From Prinsepia uniflora (taxonomy: Eukaryota; Streptophyta; Magnoliopsida; Rosales; Rosaceae), in assembly GCA_032719365.1 (NCBI GenBank), contig CM064873.1, positions 7,040,501 through 7,104,500 of the forward strand: a stretch of 64,000 nucleotides of DNA, read 5' to 3'. The position numbers and the translations under genes were made by a program. The notes below the pieces were generated by a model. It was not told the origin of the DNA. It ran no database searches and was given only the letters and a program-made list of their open reading frames with translations. Of this stretch, positions 32,599-45,825 are shown piece by piece; position 1 is the first letter of the stretch; each line of letters opens with the position of its first letter.

Positions 32599-35500
32599 TG
32601 TAATGACCCGTCCCGAATATCGGGATTGAATATTAATTAATTACGAATTAGAATGACTAATCGGGGATTAGTTGAGTGAAATCGGACGAAACGTGCAAAA
32701 TGACCGTTTTGCCCCTAGCGTGGGCAAAATGTTGACTTTTAGTTCGGGCGGTCAAATGGACTTTGGCCGATGACTGTGACGTAGTTCGGGACGTCACGAG
32801 TTCATAGACAGGTGGCACGTTCAATTCCGACATTCGTAGAGAAAGTTATGATGTTCGGAAGTTGAGGGGTATTTTGGTATTTTGGCATAGTAGGGGCCAA
32901 ATGTTGACTTTTTGGCCGGGAAGTCCAACGGACGAGGGCCAAGGACCGTTACGTAGGTCTCGTCGATACGAATCCAACGACAGGCGGCATGCCGAAATCG
33001 GAGATTCGACGACGAAGTTATGGTCACGGAATCGGGCTCGATTAACCGAACGAACCGGGAATAAAATAATATTTTAATAATGAACAGTACCCGGTGACTG
33101 AGCACACTTGGATGAGTGACAAGTGTCACTCATCCCTTAAAATCAGGCACAAAACATGGATCCATGATTTTGGGGGAGACCTAATTATTATGTTTTATTA
33201 TATTAAATTAATTAATTAATCCTAATTTCCATTAATCTCCCATATTTTCTTCAACCGTGTACAACCCACAAATCAGTTTTCTCCCAACCTCCAATTCTCT
33301 TCCATTTCTGAACCAAAGTGTGAGCATTTGAGAGTGAATTGAACTGGGAAAATCGAGGGATTAATTGAGAGCTGAGGACTGGGATTTCGGGTTTTAGAAA
33401 ATTTGGAGGAAAAATCGAATTGGTCGATTTGAGCTGTGATGATCGAATTGGACATTGGAAATAGCTTCCTGAGGTTGAGACGAGTTGTTTCAAATCAAAA
33501 ACGAGAGGAATTCATGCCCAATTGGCTCTGAACGGGTTTGGTAACAGTGGGAGATATCGAGCTTGAGTCGTGATCAATGCGTGATCAAACGACGAAATTG
33601 AGGTGGGGAAACAATTCCTCATGGTCCATTGATGCTTCTGGGTTCGTCAATTGGGAGGAATCAGTGGCCAAGGTGGAAACTCCATGGTTGCACACTGTTC
33701 GGATGTTCGAGTTTGAGTCGTGAGGATTGAGCAATGATTTGATCCAATTGAGTTGGGGGAAAGGTTTACCTGTGATCAATGAAGCTTCCTGATGAATCAA
33801 TTTGGGGAAATCTTGTGGAATTGAGGTAATTCGACTGATGAACAGTGGCCGGAGGTTCTTCGATTGTTCATCCTTGATCGTGAGGATTGAGGTAATGTTT
33901 CAAGTAATTAAGGTTACAGAACCCTAATTGAACTTATAACGAAACTAACTGGATGCTCAATTGATGAAAACAGTGTGGAATTGACTGAAAACCAGCCGGG
34001 TCTGATCGCGGGTTGAACGACCCGTTTACCAGACAAACGGGCTTGAACGACGACACTGTAGCTGGCGCGTGGGTTTCACGCGCAGCCACTCACGGCGGCG
34101 CGTGAGGGCGCGTCCGGCCTAGTCTCAAGGTGAGGTCAACATGACTTTTGATCCTCTCAGTGTAACGAACATTTTGACGTTGATTTCGGTGAAATCGGAT
34201 ATTGTTTCGATAATGTTCCGCGTATCCGAAGTTTTGTTTTACGAGTTAAATACGTATTTAAATTCCGGAAAAATTGGGGAAAATTATATGATGTATTTTG
34301 AGATGTTAGTAACCCTCTATAATGATTTTGGGCAGGAGTTGTGATTTCCAGATTTTACGGAAAAACGTGCAGCTCGGAAACGAACCGTTTTGAACGGTGT
34401 GTGTGAGTGGACTTTTGGTTTTCTAACTGTGATGCATGCATATATGATTTAAAATGCTTTATTATATGATTTGATATGCTTTGGCATGAGTGGTATTTCA
34501 ATTCGGTGATTTCTCAGTTTTGTGAGTATTATATTATTATATTCTGGCGCGATTTTCGAGAAATCATGAAATTGGTTAAAAATGATATTGTGGGCGTGAG
34601 AACCCAAGTAAATAATGATTTTGACTCGGATTTGGAGTTACATGTGAATTTGATGATTTTTGGTATCCTCGTGATTTTGTGATTATTTTAATCAGTCTTT
34701 CGGGCACGTTTTACGAGGAACGTGCAAATGATGTTTTGGGCTAAGCCCGGATTGAAAATGATGTTTTGACTCGGATTATGAGTCAGTGATTGATTTCATG
34801 GATTTACGTGATCGTGGCAACTCGGGTTTACGGTTGCACGGATTTACGTAATATTGATATTTTGGGCTTGAGACCCAATGGAATTGTGATTTTGGTTGGA
34901 ATTGTATTTCCATGTGATGACATGATGATATTGATGATTTTCGGATTTATAAAGTAAATCGGGACTTTGGTTAACTTAGGGCTGAGACCCTGTATTGATA
35001 TTTGATTTGGTTTTCAATGCAACTGTTTTTCACTGGTTTTAGTGATGGTGATATGTTGCGGATATTTAGGGCTTTCGGGAGAAAATATGTTTTTCCCCGG
35101 AGTGCACCCTGGAGATAACGCTCGCCTTCGGGATGGAAGTGTTTACCCCGAAGAGGTCACGTAGCACGATCTTTGTCTTGCAGCCCAGGGGAGGCTTGAC
35201 TCAGATCAGATGTGCTGGATTATATGGATCGGTAAGTGATGTGTTCACTAGATCTGGATTGCCGGCTAGTGATGTGTTCACAGCGGCGGATGCTCGGATT
35301 TTTGAGCGGTCCTTGAGCCTATTGATATGCACGCGTTGCAGGGATAAACGTGACTCTAAGCAACAGGATATGGAAATAAGTCCCGTGGTTTATGGAAAAT
35401 GATTTTGAGGAAACCGTGGTTTAGCGGTTAAAATGATTTAAAGAAATTGTGAACTTTTTGAGATGTTAAACTGATTTGGTGAACATGAGTTTTTGTGGAC

Positions 35501-35862
35501 CATGGGAAAATATGTTTTGATTTTATCGGTCCACTGTTCATACTTGAATGATTTCATACTATTACTCATGTTTTACGATATGCATGCAAGTTTGTGAAAA
35601 CTGGAGGGTAAAAATGTGTTTTGGTAGATGTATTTATCAAACTTTATTTTGTCCACTCACACCTTTTCTGTTTTGTTAACCCTTCAGGTCGTGGCGCGTT
35701 GATCGAGGCTATTCCAGAGGTGGAGGTATGTGCGGGCACAGGCGCAAAAATTCCCTTGTCTGGCAGGTACTGAAGGGTAGTTTCGGACTTTCAGTTGACT
35801 TGTAAATGACGGGAGCAGGACCGGGTACGGTTTTTGACGTCCAGTTGGGACGGGTCCTGTCA
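32599..35862 (+). mobile_element. LTR 1 of the array (3264 bp)
   Basis: It starts tgtaatgacccgtcccgaat and ends gggacgggtcctgtca. The CG-rich block cgcgtgggtttcacgcgcag is at about 34066-34085. The diagnostic bases are G at 33524 and C at 35076. Confidence 0.95.
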
Positions 35863-35865
35863 AAT

Positions 35866-35877
35866 TGGTATCAGAGC
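35866..35877 (+). other. Primer binding site, array internal region 1
   Basis: tggtatcagagc, complementary to initiator tRNA-Met, three bases after the LTR end. Confidence 0.92.
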
Positions 35878-38800
35878 ACTAGGTTGCTGATGCTGTTGCC
35901 ATGCCATACCTCCGGAATGTGAGCCTCGTGCGCGACCTGGTAGTGAGATGGGTATATTAGGGTATTTGAGACCTTGTGATGAATCTCGGAATGTAATTGA
36001 CCTTGGTTTGTGAGTCAGATATTAATTTGTGTAGCTACGGCTTACTAATTGTCGAATCGGTATTCTTGTGGGTCCTAGGATTCGCTGGATCCAGAGGCTT
36101 GGAAGGTAGCACAATTGGGTAGGTTGGACCCAGGATGAGATTATTCTCAGTAATTCCTTGTGCGAAATGTGAGTTCCCAACGTCTAGAGTGTGTTGGGGG
36201 TATTCCTAGGTTTGGAATGTGGTATTGATGTGGTTCACCAGCGGTAATTTGCTGGGTGACCGGGTATGCCAGGGATGGCGTGGATGATTGGGGCAAGAAT
36301 TCGGTTAGGACTCGAGATGAGTCATGGTAATATCTTAAGTCTCAGGAGCTGTCGGGTTTTGAGGGACCCTAGGTAATAATCGCGGAACCTAAGGTGGGAT
36401 GTTTGGTTCGGAAATGTGTGCTGGCGGGTGGTTTGACTCTTAATGACTTTTCGAAGTCGAGACCGAGTGACGATTGTGTCAGGTCTAGTCATGTCAGCTT
36501 TAGTGGTGGAACTGCAATCCACAGTCGGGGTTGGTACTTGTCGAAGGAATCCCAGAGTGGGGATACAGGGTAGTCGTACGAGTACTTGATTCCATTGGAT
36601 GTGGAGTCTCGATAGTGATGTCTGATGGTTGGGTCTGCACAAGTCTGTGGCAGGCACTCATACCGAGAGTGGTTGTTGAGAATCGGGGGGGACGTCAGGG
36701 GACGTTTCTTTTTCTCACATGAGTTGTCAGGGTGACTGTACCCAGAGTTGTTAGGTGCGAAGGAGGCAGAGTTTCTCCTATTCGAGCAGAGGTACGGGGT
36801 CGTCGCTTGTTATGAGCGGAGATCCAGGGTTGTCAGTTTTGCACACGGTGTGCTCATACTGATACTGTTGTCTGTGTACTGGTGTGGGTGCCGGTGTGGT
36901 GCTGACGATGGGTCACGAGTCGGGTTGTGACTTCGTCGAGTTGGGTATGTGTCAGTAACCAGTCCAAAGGGGACACGTGGTTGGTGTCCGAGCCCGATGG
37001 TTCCAACGTGGTTGGACCTACGGAATCATGAGAAGTTGTGTTTGAAGAGGATTGCGGGTTTTCCGCATGGGGATTAGGTATTCTGAAGTCATCAGGGGTG
37101 ATTTCTTATTTTCTGTTGGGTTACCTGGCGTGGGGAGTGCAGTGAGTTTTGTTTGCATCCACGTAGGATGAATATTGGTGTCATTGTTTTGGATCATCCT
37201 TGGTTTTCCCTAGGTGGGATGGCAAGGATAGATACGAGGTAATCAGTAAGGGTGTAAGACCCTGTGGTTCCTAGTTGTTGACTGTGTGGATCCTAGGTGG
37301 ATCGGGTTTGTGATGTCGTGGACGTTGGGCATTGTGACGATCTAGGATCGTGATGTTCACGGTCGGCTAACGTCGTAATGGATCTGGGTCGTGATTTCGA
37401 TGATCCAGATTGGGTGAGAGTTTATCACTCTTACGTCGGTATGTGAGTCATAAATGACGGGACTGAAACTTCTTTTCGAAGTGGAGCCCCTTATGGTATG
37501 TTACTCGAGCGAGTAGGTTTTCGACGGGGTCGAAATTGGTCAGCCTTAGAGTTGTGACGGATGGGATTGGCTTCCTTATGAAGTCCATCGGATGTAATGT
37601 GTTACTCGCTTGAACTGGTAACCGATAGGTTCGGTTTTGGTGTGTCCGAGTGGACGTGAACCAGATTTCGGGTTTTGGAATCGAATTTCTGGGTGACGAT
37701 TCAGGATTCGATTCAGGAACTTGAAAGTGGAATACTGGATTTGGGTGCGGAATGATTATTCCAAATGCTAGCTTACGGAATAATGATTTCGGATTCGGAT
37801 TTGGACATGAATTAAAAACTGTGATGTATGGATTTGGATTCGGGATTTCTTACGAAATTGCGGATTCGGATTTGGTATTGAAACTAGCTGATTGGTGGAG
37901 TTTCGATTTGTCTCTTGCTGGTTTGGGCAAATGGACTCCGTTATTGGAACGTGTTTGGCTATGACCTAGGTGGTTGTAGTCTGGTCAAGGGATAGATGTA
38001 CGTACCTTATACGTGGTTTGGGGTACGATATTTTGCAGACTTGTGGTGGCCGGGGTTGATGTGAATCCCGGGAGAACTAGGCGTTCTTCCCTGTGGACAC
38101 GTTGATGTGTCATTTTGAGTGTTGTCATTTGGCGAGGTGTTTTTGGGTAGCATAGGACAAGGATTGTCGATGTTAGCAAAAACCCTCAGGCTTTTTACTT
38201 TTGCCTTACCTGGTTTGGGATCGACCATATAGGTCTATGGGTCGAGTACTGGGGTCCAGCTGTAGGATCATGCTTGGTGTACGATGTACGGTATTGTATG
38301 GACGAGGGTACTTGATACCTAGTGACGGTACGTGGGATGTACCAGTGTTGTGTCGATAAACGTGTTGGTGTTTTGGCTTAGTTCCAATACCATTGGTTGT
38401 GGATGTGAACGTGAACTGGACATTGAACACGATGCACTGGGCAGAGTGATTCGGACGATTACAGTGATTGTTTGAGCAGGTGCTCTTAGCCAAGGTTGGC
38501 AAGTATAACTCTAGTGTTGAGTTGTGTGATTACTGCTAGGCTTGTGTTCAACGTGTTCCAGATGCACCGTCTGATTGAGTGTGATGACGGTATGCGTATA
38601 CTCAGGATGAGTGAGTTGGTGGTTGGTGTGACCGCAAGTTGCTTTGCGGCGAGATGTTACCTTGTCGTGACCTTACCAGCATCTGGGATCGCTGAGGGGG
38701 TGACAATTGTGGTAACTACTGTAGGTATTTGTCGCAGGATTGAGTTTGCCCTGCGAGGGGAGATCATGTTGATGATCATATGCTACATTGACGGACGTTG

Positions 38801-39198
38801 TAGTATGGTGTGTTGTCACTGATTTAGTACTGATTGGCGCTTTACTAGGGTGGTAAAGCTTGGTAGTGACAGTTTGGCTTGTGGTGTCGGCTTGGACTAA
38901 CTAGTGAGTTTTGGTGACTCTCTATGAGAGCGAAGGTCAGGACACATTAGTGATTACGTGGGGCCGTCAAGCTGAAAGAGTCAGCTTAATGGTGACATTG
39001 CCAATTTCTGGTAATCAATTTCATTCGAGGTGGTCGAGTGTAGTCAGTACGACGTGCATCTGGGATGTGACGTCTGAGTGCAGACGAGTTCTGTGTTGGC
39101 TAGTGGGTGTACAGGTGTACACGTGTTGTGTGGCCATTTGTTCTCTACGAGGTAGTTGTGGAATACGAGTAGTTGGAATTTCGGGGACGAAATTCTTT

Positions 39199-39210
39199 AA
39201 GGAGGGAAGG
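39199..39210 (+). other. Polypurine tract, array internal region 1
   Basis: aaggagggaagg one base before the next LTR (tgtaatgaccc at 39212); it is the plus-strand primer site for element DNA synthesis. Confidence 0.85.
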
Positions 39211-39211
39211 T

Positions 39212-42200
39212 TGTAATGACCCGTCCCGAATATCGGGATTGAATATTAATTAATTACGAATTAGAATGACTAATCGGGGATTAGTTGAGTGAAATCGGAC
39301 GAAACGTGCAAAATGACCGTTTTGCCCCTAGCGTGGGCAAAATGTTGACTTTTAGTTCGGGCGGTCAAATGGACTTTGGCCGATGACTGTGACGTAGTTC
39401 GGGACGTCACGAGTTCATAGACAGGTGGCACGTTCAATTCCGACATTCGTAGAGAAAGTTATGATGTTCGGAAGTTGAGGGGTATTTTGGTATTTTGGCA
39501 TAGTAGGGGCCAAATGTTGACTTTTTGGCCGGGAAGTCCAACGGACGAGGGCCAAGGACCGTTACGTAGGTCTCGTCGATACGAATCCAACGACAGGCGG
39601 CATGCCGAAATCGGAGATTCGACGACGAAGTTATGGTCACGGAATCGGGCTCGATTAACCGAACGAACCGGGAATAAAATAATATTTTAATAATGAACAG
39701 TACCCGGTGACTGAGCACACTTGGATGAGTGACAAGTGTCACTCATCCCTTAAAATCAGGCACAAAACATGGATCCATGATTTTGGGGGAGACCTAATTA
39801 TTATGTTTTATTATATTAAATTAATTAATTAATCCTAATTTCCATTAATCTCCCATATTTTCTTCAACCGTGTACAACCCACAAATCAGTTTTCTCCCAA
39901 CCTCCAATTCTCTTCCATTTCTGAACCAAAGTGTGAGCATTTGAGAGTGAATTGAACTGGGAAAATCGAGGGATTAATTGAGAGCTGAGGACTGGGATTT
40001 CGGGTTTAAGAAAATTTGGAGGAAAAATCGAATTGGTCGATTTGAGCTGTGATGATCGAATTGGACATTGGAAATAGCTTCCTGAGGTTGAGACGAGTTG
40101 TTTCAAATCAAAAACGAGAGGAATTCATGCCCAATTAGCTCTGAACGGGTTTGGTAACAGTGGGAGATATCGAGCTTGAGTCGTGATCAATGCGTGATCA
40201 AACGACGAAATTGAGGTGGGGAAACAATTCCTCATGGTCCATTGATGCTTCTGGGTTCGTCAATTGGGAGGAATCAGTGGCCAAGGTGGAAACTCCATGG
40301 TTGCACACTGTTCGGATGTTCGAGTTTGAGTCGTGAGGATTGAGCAATGATTTGATCCAATTGAGTTGGGGGAAAGGTTTACCTGTGATCAATGAAGCTT
40401 CCTGATGAATCAATTTGGGGAAATCTTGTGGAATTGAGGTAATTCGACTGATGAACAGTGGCCGGAGGTTCTTCGATTGTTCATCCTTGATCGTGAGGAT
40501 TGAGGTAATGTTTCAAGTAATTAAGGTTACAGAACCCTAATTGAACTTATAACGAAACTAACTGGATGCTCAATTGATGAAAACAGTGTGGAATTGACTG
40601 AAAACCAGCCGGGTCTGATCGCGGGTTGAACGACCCGTTTACCAGACAAACGGGCTTGAACGACGACACTGTAGCTGGCGCGTGGGTTTCACGCGCAGCC
40701 ACTCACGGCGGCGCGTGAGGGCGCGTCCGGCCTAGTCTCAAGGTGAGGTCAACATGACTTTTGATCCTCTCAGTGTAACGAACATTTTGACGTTGATTTC
40801 GGTGAAATCGGATATTGTTTCGATAATGTTCCGCGTATCCGAAGTTTTGTTTTACGAGTTAAATACGTATTTAAATTCCGGAAAAATTGGGGAAAATTAT
40901 ATGATGTATTTTGAGATGTTAGTAACCCTCTATAATGATTTTGGGCAGGAGTTGTGATTTCCAGATTTTACGGAAAAACGTGCAGCTCGGAAACGAACCG
41001 TTTTGAACGGTGTGTGTGAGTGGACTTTTGGTTTTCTAACTGTGATGCATGCATATATGATTTAAAATGCTTTATTATATGATTTGATATGCTTTGGCAT
41101 GAGTGGTATTTCAATTCGGTGATTTCTCAGTTTTGTGAGTATTATATTATTATATTCTGGCGCGATTTTCGAGAAATCATGAAATTGGTTAAAAATGATA
41201 TTGTGGGCGTGAGAACCCAAGTAAATAATGATTTTGACTCGGATTTGGAGTTACATGTGAATTTGATGATTTTTGGTATCCTCGTGATTTTGTGATTATT
41301 TTAATCAGTCTTTCGGGCACGTTTTACGAGGAACGTGCAAATGATGTTTTGGGCTAAGCCCGGATTGAAAATGATGTTTTGACTCGGATTATGAGTCAGT
41401 GATTGATTTCATGGATTTACGTGATCGTGGCAACTCGGGTTTACGGTTGCACGGATTTACGTAATATTGATATTTTGGGCTTGAGACCCAATGGAATTGT
41501 GATTTTGGTTGGAATTGTATTTCCATGTGATGACATGATGATATTGATGATTTTCGGATTTATAAAGTAAATCGGGACTTTGGTTAACTTAGGGCTGAGA
41601 CCCTGTATTGATATTTGATTTGGTTTTCAATGCAACTGTTTTTCACTGGTTTTAGTGATGGTGATATGTTGCGGATATTTAGGGCTTTCGGGAGAAAATA
41701 TGTTTTTCCCCGGAGTGCACCCTGGAGATAACGCTCGCCTTCGGGATGGAAGTGTTTACCCCGAAGAGGTCACGTAGCACGATCTTTGTCTTGCAGCCCA
41801 GGGGAGGCTTGACTCAGATCAGATGTGCTGGATTATATGGATCGGTAAGTGATGTGTTCACTAGATCTGGATTGCCGGCTAGTGATGTGTTCACAGCGGC
41901 GGATGCTCGGATTTTTGAGCGGTCCTTGAGCCTATTGATATGCACGCGTTGCAGGGATAAACGTGACTCTAAGCAACAGGATATGGAAATAAGTCCCGTG
42001 GTTTATGGAAAATGATTTTGAGGAAACCGTGGTTTAGCGGTTAAAATGATTTAAAGAAATTGTGAACTTTTTGAGATGTTAAACTGATTTGGTGAACATG
42101 AGTTTTTGTGGACCATGGGAAAATATGTTTTGATTTTATCGGTCCACTGTTCATACTTGAATGATTTCATACTATTACTCATGTTTTACGATATGCATGC

Positions 42201-42475
42201 AAGTTTGTGAAAACTGGAGGGTAAAAATGTGTTTTGGTAGATGTATTTATCAAACTTTATTTTGTCCACTCACACCTTTTCTGTTTTGTTAACCCTTCAG
42301 GTCGTGGCGCGTTGATCGAGGCTATTCCAGAGGTGGAGGTATGTGCGGGCACAGGCGCAAAAATTCCCTTGTCTGGCAGGTACTGAAGGGTAGTTTCGGA
42401 CTTTCAGTTGACTTGTAAATGACGGGAGCAGGACCGGGTACGGTTTTTGACGTCCAGTTGGGACGGGTCCTGTCA
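39212..42475 (+). mobile_element. LTR 2 (middle) of the array, mosaic
   Basis: 3264 bp with the same ends as LTR 1. It has A at 40137, like LTR 3 (46751), but C at 41689, like LTR 1 (35076). It also has a private A at 40008 where both others have T (33395, 46622). The left part thus resembles the 3' LTR and the right part the 5' LTR. Confidence 0.94.
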
Positions 42476-45400
42476 AATTGGTATCAGAGCACTAGGTTGC
42501 TGATGCTGTTGCCATGCCATACCTCCGGAATGTGAGCCTCGTGCGCGACCTGGTAGTGAGATGGGTATATTAGGGTATTTGAGACCTTGTGATGAATCTC
42601 GGAATGTAATTGACCTTGGTTTGTGAGTCAGATATTAATTTGTGTAGCTACGGCTTACTAATTGTCGAATCGGTATTCTTGTGGGTCCTAGGATTCGCTG
42701 GATCCAGAGGCTTGGAAGGTAGCACAATTGGGTAGGTTGGACCCAGGATGAGATTATTCTCAGTAATTCCTTGTGCGAAATGTGAGTTCCCAACGTCTAG
42801 AGTGTGTTGGGGGTATTCCTAGGTTTGGAATGTGGTATTGATGTGGTTCACCAGCGGTAATTTGCTGGGTGACCGGGTATGCCAGGGATGGCGTGGATGA
42901 TTGGGGCAAGAATTCGGTTAGGACTCGAGATGAGTCATGGTAATATCTTAAGTCTCAGGAGCTGTCGGGTTTTGAGGGACCCTAGGTAATAATCGCGGAA
43001 CCTAAGGTGGGATGTTTGGTTCGGAAATGTGTGCTGGCGGGTGGTTTGACTCTTAATGACTTTTCGAAGTCGAGACCGAGTGACGATTGTGTCAGGTCTA
43101 GTCATGTCAGCTTTAGTGGTGGAACTGCAATCCACAGTCGGGGTTGGTACTTGTCGAAGGAATCCCAGAGTGGGGATACAGGGTAGTCATACGAGTACTT
43201 GATTCCATTGGATGTGGAGTCTCGATAGTGATGTCTGATGGTTGGGTCTGCACAAGTCTGTGGCAGGCACTCATACCGAGAGTGGTTGTTGAGAATCGGG
43301 GGGGACGTCAGGGGACGTTTCTTTTTCTCACATGAGTTGTCAGGGTGACTGTACCCAGAGTTGTTAGGTGCGAAGGAGGCAGAGTTTCTCCTATTCGAGC
43401 AGAGGTACGGGGTCGTCGCTTGTTATGAGCGGAGATCCAGGGTTGTCAGTTTTGCACACGGTGTGCTCATACTGATACTGTTGTCTGTGTACTGGTGTGG
43501 GTGCCGGTGTGGTGCTGACGATGGGTCACGAGTCGGGTTGTGACTTCGTCGAGTTGGGTATGTGTCAGTAACCAGTCCAAAGGGGACACGTGGTTGGTGT
43601 CCGAGCCCGATGGTTCCAACGTGGTTGGACCTACGGAATCATGAGAAGTTGTGTTTGAAGAGGATTGCGGGTTTTCCGCATGGGGATTAGGTATTCTGAA
43701 GTCATCAGGGGTGATTTCTTATTTTCTGTTGGGTTACCTGGCGTGGGGAGTGCAGTGAGTTTTGTTTGCATCCACGTAGGATGAATATTGGTGTCATTGT
43801 TTTGGATCATCCTTGGTTTTCCCTAGGTGGGATGGCAAGGATAGATACGAGGTAATCAGTAAGGGTGTAAGACCCTGTGGTTCCTAGTTGTTGACTGTGT
43901 GGATCCTAGGTGGATCGGGTTTGTGATGTCGTGGACGTTGGGCATTGTGACGATCTAGGATCGTGATGTTCACGGTCGGCTAACGTCGTAATGGATCTGG
44001 GTCGTGATTTCGATGATCCAGATTGGGTGAGAGTTTATCACTCTTACGTCGGTATGTGAGTCATAAATGACGGGACTGAAACTTCTTTTCGAAGTGGAGC
44101 CCCTTATGGTATGTTACTCGAGCGAGTAGGTTTTCGACGGGGTCGAAATTGGTCAGCCTTAGAGTTGTGACGGATGGGATTGGCTTCCTTATGAAGTCCA
44201 TCGGATGTAATGTGTTACTCGCTTGAACTGGTAACCGATAGGTTCGGTTTTGGTGTGTCCGAGTGGACGTGAACCAGATTTCGGGTTTTGGAATCGAATT
44301 TCTGGGTGACGATTCAGGATTCGATTCAGGAACTTGAAAGTGGAATACTGGATTTGGGTGCGGAATGATTATTCCAAATGCTAGCTTACGGAATAATGAT
44401 TTCGGATTCGGATTTGGACATGAATTAAAAACTGTGATGTATGGATTTGGATTCGGGATTTCTTACGAAATTGCGGATTCGGATTTGGTATTGAAACTAG
44501 CTGATTGGTGGAGTTTCGATTTGTCTCTTGCTGGTTTGGGCAAATGGACTCCGTTATTGGAACGTGTTTGGCTATGACCTAGGTGGTTGTAGTCTGGTCA
44601 AGGGATAGATGTACGTACCTTATACGTGGTTTGGGGTACGATATTTTGCAGACTTGTGGTGGCCGGGGTTGATGTGAATCCCGGGAGAACTAGGCGTTCT
44701 TCCCTGTGGACACGTTGATGTGTCATTTTGAGTGTTGTCATTTGGCGAGGTGTTTTTGGGTAGCATAGGACAAGGATTGTCGATGTTAGCAAAAACCCTC
44801 AGGCTTTTTACTTTTGCCTTACCTGGTTTGGGATCGACCATATAGGTCTATGGGTCGAGTACTGGGGTCCAGCTGTAGGATCATGCTTGGTGTACGATGT
44901 ACGGTATTGTATGGACGAGGGTACTTGATACCTAGTGACGGTACGTGGGATGTACCAGTGTTGTGTCGATAAACGTGTTGGTGTTTTGGCTTAGTTCCAA
45001 TACCATTGGTTGTGGATGTGAACGTGAACTGGACATTGAACACGATGCACTGGGCAGAGTGATTCGGACGATTACAGTGATTGTTTGAGCAGGTGCTCTT
45101 AGCCAAGGTTGGCAAGTATAACTCTAGTGTTGAGTTGTGTGATTACTGCTAGGCTTGTGTTCAACGTGTTCCAGATGCACCGTCTGATTGAGTGTGATGA
45201 CGGTATGCGTATACTCAGGATGAGTGAGTTGGTGGTTGGTGTGACCGCAAGTTGCTTTGCGGCGAGATGTTACCTTGTCGTGACCTTACCAGCATCTGGG
45301 ATCGCTGAGGGGGGTGACAATTGTGGTAACTACTGTAGGTATTTGTCGCAGGATTGAGTTTGCCCTGCGAGGGGAGATCATGTTGATGATCATATGCTAC

Positions 45401-45825
45401 ATTGACGGACGTTGTAGTATGGTGTGTTGTCACTGATTTAGTACTGATTGGCGCTTTACTAGGGTGGTAAAGCTTGGTAGTGACAGTTTGGCTTGTGGTG
45501 TCGGCTTGGACTAACTAGTGAGTTTTGGTGACTCTCTATGAGAGCGAAGGTCAGGACACATTAGTGATTACGTGGGGCCGTCAAGCTGAAAGAGTCAGCT
45601 TAATGGTGACATTGCCAATTTCTGGTAATCAATTTCATTCGAGGTGGTCGAGTGTAGTCAGTACGACGTGCATCTGGGATGTGACGTCTGAGTGCAGACG
45701 AGTTCTGTGTTGGCTAGTGGGTGTACAGGTGTACACGTGTTGTGTGGCCATTTGTTCTCTACGAGGTAGTTGTGGAATACGAGTAGTTGGAATTTCGGGG
45801 ACGAAATTCTTTAAGGAGGGAAGGT
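42476..45825 (+). mobile_element. Non-coding internal region 2 of the array (3350 bp)
   Basis: A near-perfect copy of internal region 1, offset by 6613 bp (6614 after the extra G at about 45314). The PBS is at 42479-42490 and the polypurine tract aaggagggaagg at 45813-45824. It has no recognisable protein domain. Confidence 0.93.
42479..42490 (+). other. Primer binding site, array internal region 2
   Basis: tggtatcagagc, identical to the first copy. Confidence 0.92.

Larger units (their letters stand above)
35863..39211 (+). mobile_element. Non-coding internal region 1 of the array (3349 bp)
   Basis: The PBS tggtatcagagc is at 35866-35877. A gag-start relic (tacctccggaatgtgagcc, about 35909) shows descent from a chromovirus. 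After that no frame shows a gag, protease, RT or integrase motif; open frames up to about 110 codons on both strands lack domains. The region ends with aatttcggggacgaaattc and the polypurine tract aaggagggaagg (39199-39210). Against internal region 2 I saw one substitution (G at 36576, A at 43189) and one G-run length change (five Gs at 38696-38700, six in the copy). Confidence 0.93.

Noticed and set aside
32821..38822. Several 60-113-codon open frames on both strands of the array, repeated every 6.6 kb
   Set aside because: They are conserved only because the array copies are nearly identical. None has a domain, and single-base differences open or close them freely (for example T to A at 40008, and the G-run change at 38700/45314).
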